A stretch of DNA of 49,913 nt from the NCBI GenBank assembly GCA_012523895.1, contig JAAYSZ010000045.1, forward strand, positions 1 through 49,913, given 5' to 3'. The notes beneath the pieces are model-generated. The model was not told the DNA's origin. It saw only the letters and a list, made by a program, of their open reading frames with translations, and did no database searches. Below, piece by piece: positions 43,595 to 49,913 of the stretch (positions are counted from its first letter, which is position 1; each line of letters opens with the position of its first letter). Both the position numbers and the translations under genes were made by a program. Origin of the DNA: Erysipelotrichaceae bacterium (GTDB lineage Bacteria; Bacillota_I; Bacilli_A; Erysipelotrichales; Erysipelotrichaceae).

Positions 43595-44364
43595 TGAAAC
43601 AAAGAATTATTACAGCATTTGCTATACTTGCTATATTGATTCCACCAATTATTTATGGAGGTATTCCTTTAAGAATCTTGATTTTCACTCTTTGTGCTAT
43701 TGCATCATATGAAACAGTTTCTTTAAGAAGTGAAGAGCCTGATTGGTTATTAACAATTCTTACGTTTTTTTCTATTGTGATTATGTATAACGTTAATGAT
43801 AATTATTATCTTCCGATGTTATCATTATTTATAATTGGTTTATTTTTTATATCTATTGTAAGTAATATACTTGATATCGATAGCTTATCTTATGTGTTTT
43901 TAATATCAATAATAATAACTATTGCATGTAAAGGTTTTATAGCAATCTACGATATGGGTATATTTTATATTTTTTATATAGGTTTTGCTTGTTATATAAC
44001 TGATTCAATGGCATATTTTACTGGAGTAAAATATGGTAAACATAAAATGATTCCAAGAATTTCTCCTAATAAAACATGGGAAGGTGCATTTGGAGGTTAT
44101 GTATCTGGTTTTGCGGTATCTTTAGTATTTGGATTAATATTTTTAAAAATACCTTATTATGTAACAATTTTCTTGTCTTTAACTATTCCAATTGTTTCTC
44201 AATTAGGAGATTTAGCTTTTAGTTCAATAAAAAGACATTTTGATAAAAAAGATTTTGGCAGTGTTTTTCCTGGACATGGAGGAGTACTTGATAGACTAGA
44301 TAGTTTATTATTTACAATTATTTATTCATATGCAATATTTTATATGTTTAATTTATTGGTGTAG
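43594..44364 (+). CDS. cdsA: phosphatidate cytidylyltransferase
   Basis: Makes CDP-diacylglycerol from phosphatidic acid and CTP; 256 residues, about seven to eight membrane helices. The family signature near the C-terminus is complete: SSIKRHFDKKDFGSVFPGHG with GVLDRLDSLLF following (about 210-240). The start is GTG 43594, overlapping the uppS stop, with GGAGGAG at 43579-43585. Its product is the substrate of PgsA encoded at 10852. Confidence 0.95.
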   Translation: MKQRIITAFAILAILIPPIIYGGIPLRILIFTLCAIASYETVSLRSEEPDWLLTILTFFSIVIMYNVNDNYYLPMLSLFIIGLFFISIVSNILDIDSLSYVFLISIIITIACKGFIAIYDMGIFYIFYIGFACYITDSMAYFTGVKYGKHKMIPRISPNKTWEGAFGGYVSGFAVSLVFGLIFLKIPYYVTIFLSLTIPIVSQLGDLAFSSIKRHFDKKDFGSVFPGHGGVLDRLDSLLFTIIYSYAIFYMFNLLV

Positions 44365-44371
44365 GTGACTT

Positions 44372-45520
44372 ATGAAAAGATTAGTATTATTGGGAGCTTC
44401 AGGCTCTATTGGTTTGCAGACTGTAGATGTTGTTAAAAAAAATAAGGATAAATTTGAAATTGTAGCTTTTAGTATAGGAAGAAATATAGAAGTTTGTAGA
44501 AAATTAATTGAAGAGATTAATTGTAATATTGTATGTGTTTCTTTAAAAGAAGATGCTTTGATGCTATCTAAGGAGTATCCAAGTATTACTTTTTATTATG
44601 GAGATGAAGGCTTAGTTAAATTAGCTAAATTAGAAAATTATGATTTATTGGTGAATGCATTGGTTGGTTTTGTAGGTCTTATTCCTACATTAAATGCAAT
44701 TGAAAATAAAAAAGATGTAGCCTTAGCTAATAAGGAAACATTAGTTGTTGCAGGTGAAATAGTAAATAAAGCATTAAAGAAAAATGAATGTATGTTATTT
44801 CCTATAGATAGTGAACATTCAGCTATATTACAGTGTTTATTAGGTAATAATATTAAACAAGTTAAAAAGATAATTATTACTGCTTCTGGTGGTTCTTTTA
44901 GAGATTTAAGTAGGGATGAATTAAAGAATGTTAGTGTAAAAGATGCACTAAATCATCCTAATTGGGCAATGGGAGCAAAAATTACTATTGATAGTGCTAC
45001 AATGATGAATAAAGGTTTTGAAGTTATAGAAGCTCACTACTTATTTGATATTGATTATGATGATATTGAAGTAGTGTTACATAAAGAAAGCTATGTTCAT
45101 TCTATGGTAGAATACATTGATGGATCGATAATGGCTCAAATAGGGAATGCGGATATGCGTATTCCTATAATGTATTCATTATCTTATCCAGAAAGATTAA
45201 AGTTTGAGAGTGATTTTTCTTTTTCTCAAATAAAGAGTTTAAATTTTAAAGAAATGGATTTTGAAAGATTTCCATTGTTAAAGCTAGCATATGATGTAGG
45301 AAGAAAAAAAGGTAATCTTCCTGCGATATTAAATGCGGCTAATGAAATTGCTAATAAAGCATTTAGAGATGGATTAATATCATTTTTAGAAATTGAAGAA
45401 TTAGTTTTTAAAGCTGTAAACGATATGGAATTTATAAAAAATCCAAGTTTAGAAGAATTAATTGATTCTGATATTAAAACAAGAAATTATGTTAATAGTT
45501 TAATTAAAGGTGAAAATTAA
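44372..45520 (+). CDS. dxr: 1-deoxy-D-xylulose 5-phosphate reductoisomerase
   Basis: MEP-pathway enzyme converting DXP to MEP with NADPH, 382 residues. NADPH loop LLGASGSIGLQT (5-16), ANKETLVVAGE near 119-129, metal site PIDSEHSAI near 148-156, substrate loop ASGGSFRD and SATMMNKGFEVIEAHYLF near 209-226. Feeds UppS through IPP/DMAPP. Overlaps rseP by one base; uppS-cdsA-dxr-rseP is the B. subtilis order. Confidence 0.98.
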   Translation: MKRLVLLGASGSIGLQTVDVVKKNKDKFEIVAFSIGRNIEVCRKLIEEINCNIVCVSLKEDALMLSKEYPSITFYYGDEGLVKLAKLENYDLLVNALVGFVGLIPTLNAIENKKDVALANKETLVVAGEIVNKALKKNECMLFPIDSEHSAILQCLLGNNIKQVKKIIITASGGSFRDLSRDELKNVSVKDALNHPNWAMGAKITIDSATMMNKGFEVIEAHYLFDIDYDDIEVVLHKESYVHSMVEYIDGSIMAQIGNADMRIPIMYSLSYPERLKFESDFSFSQIKSLNFKEMDFERFPLLKLAYDVGRKKGNLPAILNAANEIANKAFRDGLISFLEIEELVFKAVNDMEFIKNPSLEELIDSDIKTRNYVNSLIKGEN

Positions 45521-46566
45521 TGGGTATTATTTATTTTATATTATTAATGTCTGTAATTATAATAATGCATGAATTGGGGCATTTAATTACAGCAAAATTA
45601 TTTAATGTATATTGTTATGAATTTTCTTTAGGTATGGGACCTAAATTAATTAGTAAAAAATGGAATGAGACAGTTTATAGTATAAGAGCTTTACCTATAG
45701 GTGGTTTTGTAGCTATGGCTGGAGAAGATGAAGATGATAGAGGAATTGTAGTCCCTTATGAAAGAACAATAAAAGGTATTGATAAATGGAAGCAAATCAT
45801 AATAATGCTTGCAGGAGTTTTTATGAATTTTATGCTTGCTTGGATTGTTATGTCTTCTGTTTTTTTAGCTGAAAAAGTTTATGTAGAATCACCAAAACCT
45901 ATTGTTGCAGGGGTAATGGAAAATAGTCCTGCAGAAAGTGCTGGATTTATGGAAGGTGATTATATTGTTAAAGTTACTTTAAATGATGGAACAGTCATAA
46001 AGCCTGATAACTTTTATGATATTTTGCCTTTTACTCAAATGGAAAAAGATGAAATTACATATACTATTTTAAGAGGAGAAGAAACTCTAGAATTTAAAGT
46101 TACGCCTAAGTTTTATGAAGAAGATAATGTTTATTTAGTTGGTATTTTAATACCTCCAGGAGAAATTGTTGAAATAAATTTATTAAATGCATTTAAGTAT
46201 GGTGCTTCTTATTTATCAGATATTACTAAAGCATTATTTATATCTTTAGTAAGATTACTTTCTGGAAAAGGCTTAGATCAACTATCAGGTCCTGTTGGTA
46301 TTTATACAGTTACAAAAGAGACTGCTTCTTTAGGTATTTCAAATTTTATGATGTTAATTGCGGTGTTTTCTTTAAACGTTGGAATATTTAATTTACTTCC
46401 TTTACCTATACTTGATGGAGGAAGAGCTTTAATTACTTTGTTTGAATGGATTACTGATAAGCAATTGAATAAAACTATTGAAACTGTTATTATGACCATT
46501 GGCTGGCTTTTAATGATATCACTTATGGTTTTTGCGACATGGCAAGATATCAGCCGATTATTTTAG
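45520..46566 (+). CDS. rseP: site-2 zinc metalloprotease RseP/RasP
   Basis: Intramembrane protease, 348 residues. Zinc motif H17-E18-LG-H21 in the first membrane helix; a single PDZ domain (about 125-195); second ligand region NLLPLPILDGGRAL near 285-298; three to four membrane helices. It clips signal-peptide remnants and anti-sigma factors within the membrane. Shorter than B. subtilis RasP (420). Downstream proS of B. subtilis is replaced by the DUF368 gene. Confidence 0.96.
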   Translation: MGIIYFILLMSVIIIMHELGHLITAKLFNVYCYEFSLGMGPKLISKKWNETVYSIRALPIGGFVAMAGEDEDDRGIVVPYERTIKGIDKWKQIIIMLAGVFMNFMLAWIVMSSVFLAEKVYVESPKPIVAGVMENSPAESAGFMEGDYIVKVTLNDGTVIKPDNFYDILPFTQMEKDEITYTILRGEETLEFKVTPKFYEEDNVYLVGILIPPGEIVEINLLNAFKYGASYLSDITKALFISLVRLLSGKGLDQLSGPVGIYTVTKETASLGISNFMMLIAVFSLNVGIFNLLPLPILDGGRALITLFEWITDKQLNKTIETVIMTIGWLLMISLMVFATWQDISRLF

Positions 46567-46575
46567 GAGATTATT

Positions 46576-47418
46576 ATGAAAAAAATTAGATTGGTTTTAG
46601 TTGGAATAGCAATGGGTGTTGCTAATGTAATACCTGGAGTTAGCGGTGGTACAATTGCAATAATATTTAATATATATGATAAGTTAATGGAATGTATCAC
46701 AATTAATATAAAAACAATACTTAAAAATTTAGATTTTTTAATTCCTTTAGGAATTGGTGTTGTAATTGGGATTTTAGGTTTAAGTAAAGTTATGGAGTTG
46801 TTATTCTTACATTATCCTTTACAAACTTATTTTGCATTTATTGGTATTATTATTGGTAGTTTACCTTTAATATATTCAAAGGCTATTTCTGATAATAAAA
46901 AGTTATCAGTATCTTCAATTATTGCTTTTATTGCAACTTTAGTATTAATGATTTTTTTGAGCTTTGTAAATGCTGATAAAGAAGCAGGAAGTATTTTATT
47001 TACAACTCTTACACCAATGTCATTTATTGCAATATTTGGTTCTATGGCAGTAGCAACAGCTACAATGATTATTCCAGGAATTAGTGGAAGTATGTTACTT
47101 ATTGTAATGGGTATGTATCAAACAATTTATTTTGGAGTTATCAATAATATGAATATTCCATTATTAATACCTACTGGATTAGGAGCTGCTGTAGGATTAT
47201 TGCTTGGTGCTAAATTAATAAGTTTTTTACTTAAAAAGTTTCATCAAGCGACGTATATGGGTATTATGGGCTTATTAGTAGGATCTGCTTATCAATTGTT
47301 TTATTTTAATAAAATAAGTGCATTAAATTTTGAAGTTATATCAGCTATAGTAGTTATGGTAATTATGGCTGGTCTTATATATTGGTCTAGTTTAAGTGAA
47401 ATGAAAGAAAGCAAATAG
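46576..47418 (+). CDS. popT: DUF368 polyprenyl-phosphate transporter (PopT-like)
   Basis: 280 residues with about eight hydrophobic segments. The internal duplication typical of DUF368 is visible: GVANVIPGVSGGTIAIIF (15-32) and ATATMIIPGISGSMLLIVMG (about 162-181), two re-entrant-type PGxSGG motifs. DUF368 proteins have been shown to return undecaprenyl phosphate across the membrane in wall synthesis; the gene's place ten bases after rseP in the operon that starts with uppS supports the same role here. AGGAG lies before the ATG. Gene symbol used by analogy. Confidence 0.85.
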   Translation: MKKIRLVLVGIAMGVANVIPGVSGGTIAIIFNIYDKLMECITINIKTILKNLDFLIPLGIGVVIGILGLSKVMELLFLHYPLQTYFAFIGIIIGSLPLIYSKAISDNKKLSVSSIIAFIATLVLMIFLSFVNADKEAGSILFTTLTPMSFIAIFGSMAVATATMIIPGISGSMLLIVMGMYQTIYFGVINNMNIPLLIPTGLGAAVGLLLGAKLISFLLKKFHQATYMGIMGLLVGSAYQLFYFNKISALNFEVISAIVVMVIMAGLIYWSSLSEMKESK

Positions 47419-47428
47419 GGAGGTTTTT

Positions 47429-48445
47429 ATGAAAAAGACAATTTTAGTTACAGGTGGTACAGGTTTTATTGGTAGTCATACGGTAGTTGAGCTTATTAAT
47501 GAAGGTTATGAAGTAGTAGTTTTAGATAATCTTTATAATTCTAAAGAAGTAGTTTTAGATAGGATTAAGACTATAACAGGGGTTAGACCTAAATTTTATG
47601 AAACAGATATTCTTGATAAAGAAGGATTAAAAAAAGTATTTGAAGAAAACAAAATTGATGCTGTAATTCACTATGCAGGATATAAAGCTGTTGGAGAATC
47701 TGTAGAAAAACCAATTACTTATTATCAAAATAATATTGCTGGAAGTTTAAACTTATATGAGGTAATGAGTGAATATGGATGTAAAACTGTTGTATTTAGT
47801 TCCAGTGCAACTGTTTATGGCGATCCTGAAAAACTACCAATAAGTGAAGATTTCCCACTTAGTACTACAAATCCATATGGAACAACTAAATTATTTAATG
47901 AAAGAATATTAGAAGATATCTATGTTTCTGATAATGATTGGAGCATATTACTTTTAAGATATTTTAACCCAATTGGTGCACACAAAAGTGGTTTGTTAGG
48001 AGAAACTCCAGTAGGAATTCCTAATAATCTTGTTCCTTATATTGCACAAGTTGCAACAGGTCAAAGAGAGTTTTTAAGAGTGTGGGGTAATGATTTTGAT
48101 ACTGTTGATGGTACAGGTGTAAGAGATTATATTCATGTTGTTGATTTAGCGCTTGGTCATATTAAAGCTATAGAATATGCATTAAATAATAAAGGTGTAG
48201 AAGCTGTTAATTTAGGAACAGGAAATGGTTATTCAGTTCTTCAAGTTAGAGAAGCATTTGAAAAAGCTTGTGGAATCCCTATTCCATATCAAATATTTGA
48301 TAGAAGAGCAGGAGACATTGCATCATGTTATGCTGATACTACTAAAGCTAAAGAATTACTAAATTGGGAAGCAAAATACAATATTGATGATATGTGTAAT
48401 GATGGATGGAATTTTTCAAAGAATAATCCAAGAGGGATTGAGTAA
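47429..48445 (+). CDS. galE: UDP-glucose 4-epimerase
   Basis: 338 residues, extended SDR. NAD-binding TGGTGFIGSH (8-17); DNLYNS acidic loop at 33-38; catalytic Y150-x3-K154 (NPYGTTK) and SSS near 124-126. C-terminal NPIGAHKSGLLGE and YCASCYADTTKA-like DIASCYADTTKA segments bind the UDP-sugar. Interconverts UDP-glucose/UDP-galactose (or N-acetyl forms) for glycan synthesis. Strong GGGAGG precedes the start, ten bases after the DUF368 gene, so probably last in the uppS operon. Confidence 0.95.
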   Translation: MKKTILVTGGTGFIGSHTVVELINEGYEVVVLDNLYNSKEVVLDRIKTITGVRPKFYETDILDKEGLKKVFEENKIDAVIHYAGYKAVGESVEKPITYYQNNIAGSLNLYEVMSEYGCKTVVFSSSATVYGDPEKLPISEDFPLSTTNPYGTTKLFNERILEDIYVSDNDWSILLLRYFNPIGAHKSGLLGETPVGIPNNLVPYIAQVATGQREFLRVWGNDFDTVDGTGVRDYIHVVDLALGHIKAIEYALNNKGVEAVNLGTGNGYSVLQVREAFEKACGIPIPYQIFDRRAGDIASCYADTTKAKELLNWEAKYNIDDMCNDGWNFSKNNPRGIE

Positions 48446-48482
48446 AAAAACATTATATAATTTGAAGGGATATAACTATAAA

Positions 48483-48599
48483 ATGAATAAGATTGATATT
48501 ATTTCAAATATTATAATTGTTATTGGAAGCATAATGTATGTATTAAATTATAAATTTGATAATGGAGTACTATACATGATATTTAGGATAATTATGTAA
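48483..48599 (+). CDS. possible 38-residue membrane peptide
   Basis: An ORF of 38 codons with one hydrophobic stretch (IIVIGSIMYVL, about 10-21) and a second short one near the end. A GAAGGGA at 48464-48470 is 12 bases before the ATG, farther than usual. TATAAT at 48456-48461 could drive it, but then it would overlap the transcript start. A longer frame from 48384 lies inside galE and is rejected. Could be a small membrane protein or chance. Confidence 0.3.
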   Translation: MNKIDIISNIIIVIGSIMYVLNYKFDNGVLYMIFRIIM

Positions 48600-48633
48600 T
48601 ATCATTTATATATTATGTTTATAAAAACCACAT

Positions 48634-48668
48634 AAAAAAGACTAAATCAATATGATTAAGTCTTTTTT
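48634..48668. terminator. bidirectional-type terminator after galE/small ORF
   Basis: AAAAAAGACTAAATC (48634-48648) pairs with GATTAAGTCTTTTTT (48654-48668), a 15-bp stem with one mismatch and loop AATAT. Confidence 0.85.
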
Positions 48669-48721
48669 AATTACTTACATATTTTTAGAACTTGTTAAAT
48701 ATTGTATAATATAAGGTAACC

Positions 48722-49699
48722 ATGAAGAATAGAAATTTAAAAGCGAAGTTTTTAATTTTAGTTGCAGTTATTATTATAATCGCAATAGTTTTCTTAATGT
48801 TTTACAATGTAAAACTTAAGAATAAAACTGATTTAGTTGAAAACAATACCTTGCCAGAAATAGGTAATCAAGATAAACCTGAACAAACTACAAATTTAAG
48901 TGACATAAAATTTGAATTAGCTGATTATAGAGTATTTAAAATAGACGGAGTACCATTTAATTTTATAATCGCAAAAATTAAAGTTACTGCACCTGCATCT
49001 ACTAATATTTCATTAGATCATTTTGTAACAAGTGAAAATATAAAACTTAATGAAGTAGATGATTATGTTAAAAAATTAGAAAATAAATCATATTATTTAG
49101 GAAGACAAAATGTAGTTTTTGATTTAATATCAAATGATTCACAATATTTTGCGAATATTTTTATTCCAGTAAAAGAAAAAACTGCTAGAAATATTGATTT
49201 AACTATAGATTTTGATAATCAAAAATTTAGTTTTGATTTAAATACTCATCAAGGCGATGCTAATTTGTTAATATATAAGGCAGATGATATTATTACTGAT
49301 GGTAAAACATATAAGATGAGTGTTTCTAGTGCTTTTGAAATTACTGGAGAAACAATGAGTGAAACTATTGGTGGAGTTACTAGTGAATACTTATTACCAT
49401 CAACTGTAGCAGTGTATATCTTTAATTTAGAAACTGTTTCTTTATGGGGAGATGTAATTGAGCTAGAAAGTGCACAATATGTTACAGATAATAATGATGT
49501 ATTTGAAGCGTTAGATTCATCTATAAGTTCAATGAAATATGAAAATATTTTAGGAAAGAAAATAAAAGATAAAGACAAAGGAAGTTTATTCTTTGTAGCA
49601 TATAATCCTTTAGAAAATCCTGTAATATATAAAGGGGTATTAAAGCTTAAATTAAAAGATAGCGATACTTGGATTACTGTTAATGTTGATTTGAATTAG
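48722..49699 (+). CDS. exported or membrane-anchored protein of unknown function
   Basis: 325 residues. A basic start and one hydrophobic helix (about 9-28) without a lipobox cysteine suggest a signal anchor. A Thr/Glu/Pro-containing linker (about 36-58) leads to beta-rich, asparagine-rich sequence with no cysteines that appears to hold two or more immunoglobulin-like sandwiches, for example NIDLTIDFDNQKFSFDL and VIYKGVLKLKLKDSDTWITVNVDL at the end. AAGG at 48712-48715 and TATAAT at 48705-48710 are so close that the mRNA leader would be very short. No family recognised. A short unit between a strong terminator and the degenerate tail. Confidence 0.75.
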   Translation: MKNRNLKAKFLILVAVIIIIAIVFLMFYNVKLKNKTDLVENNTLPEIGNQDKPEQTTNLSDIKFELADYRVFKIDGVPFNFIIAKIKVTAPASTNISLDHFVTSENIKLNEVDDYVKKLENKSYYLGRQNVVFDLISNDSQYFANIFIPVKEKTARNIDLTIDFDNQKFSFDLNTHQGDANLLIYKADDIITDGKTYKMSVSSAFEITGETMSETIGGVTSEYLLPSTVAVYIFNLETVSLWGDVIELESAQYVTDNNDVFEALDSSISSMKYENILGKKIKDKDKGSLFFVAYNPLENPVIYKGVLKLKLKDSDTWITVNVDLN

Positions 49700-49709
49700 G
49701 AGACCTACT

Positions 49710-49913
49710 ATGAAAAATCAAGTAGAAATTAAATAAACTTGAAAGTCATAGAAAAAGGAATCTTAAATCAAGATTTGTAAAAAAACATATTATATTTATG
49801 AATCAAAAAAGATCTTTGAAAATTTATTACTTGAACTAGTTAATAAACTCTACATTAGGATTATTAAGAATAAAGAAAATATATCTGCAAAGTTTAGCAG
49901 CACAATGTCCTAA
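49710..49913 (+). pseudogene. possible decayed ORF at window edge
   Basis: A GGAGACC RBS-like site (49699-49705) precedes ATG 49710, which opens only eight codons (MKNQVEIK) before TAA. The same frame has further stops at 49740, 49749 and 49764, then stays open for 48 codons to the end of the window (ESKKIFENLLLELVNKLYIR within it), while the +1 frame carries NKLESHRKRNLKSRFVKKH. This looks like a frameshifted remnant, perhaps of a recombinase or transposase, but no family can be confirmed. Confidence 0.3.

Noticed and set aside
48384..48482. 71-codon ORF starting inside galE
   Set aside because: First third is an out-of-frame reading of galE; only the ATG at 48483 is plausible.
1..49913. 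CRISPR arrays, tRNA or rRNA genes, Mycoplasma genetic code
   Set aside because: No spaced direct repeats, no tRNA T-loop/acceptor arrangement and no rRNA segments were seen; many genes end in TGA in the standard way.

Overview
This window comes from an AT-rich, low-GC Gram-positive genome. Nearly every block has a counterpart in Bacillus subtilis gene order, and the organism has a cell wall (class A PBP, UppS, GpsB) and the MEP isoprenoid pathway (Dxr). TGA is used as a normal stop (yhbY, dnaD, nth, trmD and others), so this is not a Mycoplasma-code genome. Sporulation genes usually found in these neighbourhoods (spoVS after ymdB, for example) and codY-hslVU are absent. A reduced, non-spore-forming, host-associated member of the Bacilli (RF39, Erysipelotrichia or similar) fits best, but that assignment is inference.

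Layout. 1-383: a strongly structured DNA/RNA end with three hairpins and a potential pseudoknot, abutting a HAD phosphatase gene broken after about 88 codons. 451-4834: tightly overlapping operon yqeG-yqeH-yhbY-(nadD remnant/yqeK)-rsfS-yqeM-mtnN, a ribosome-assembly and nucleotide-housekeeping cluster. 4831-5358: a membrane-anchored thioredoxin-fold protein on the minus strand. 5442-10790: dnaD-nth on plus, ponA and recU on minus, then gpsB running into the RNase P RNA gene; this is the B. subtilis dnaD-nth-ponA-recU-gpsB-rnpB order. 10852-17524: pgsA, recA, rny, ymdB, a ZIP metal transporter, a small 2[4Fe-4S] ferredoxin and miaB. 17588-24082: a catalytically degenerate RNase J, FtsK/SpoIIIE, and an M16 peptidase-like pair (YmfF/YmfH). 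24197-27849: a short SSB, ffh, and a CASTOR/POLLUX-like channel on minus. 28035-37639: rpsP-khpA-rimM-trmD-rplS (L19 leader), lepB, a DUF3139-like protein, rbgA-rnhB, dprA-topA-trmFO-xerC. 37642-40969: rpsB (long leader)-tsf, pyrH-frr. 40997-42826: a PucR-type regulator and an MsmX-type sugar ABC ATPase inserted into the otherwise conserved frr-uppS junction. 42899-48445: uppS-cdsA-dxr-rseP, a DUF368 undecaprenyl-phosphate transporter candidate, and galE. 48483-49913: a 38-codon small membrane ORF, an exported protein of unknown function, and an apparently decayed ORF at the edge.

Functional logic: most genes serve translation (ribosome assembly GTPases, L19, S16, S2, EF-Ts, RRF, RimM, TrmD, MiaB, TrmFO, RNase P), RNA decay (RNase Y, RNase J-like), DNA maintenance (RecA, RecU, Nth, DnaD, TopA, DprA, Xer, FtsK, RNase HII) and envelope synthesis (PBP1, UppS, CdsA, PgsA, RseP, DUF368, SRP, signal peptidase).

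The least ordinary items are the structured end beside the broken HAD gene, the RNase J homologue that has lost all the metal-binding motifs I could check, the dead NadD domain retained as the N-terminus of YqeK, the S2 protein with an 86-residue charged tail, rnpB overlapping the gpsB stop codon, the inverted repeat overlapping the rpsP -35 box, and the DUF368 gene placed in the undecaprenyl-phosphate operon. Database-dependent statements below are family knowledge or inference; no search was run.
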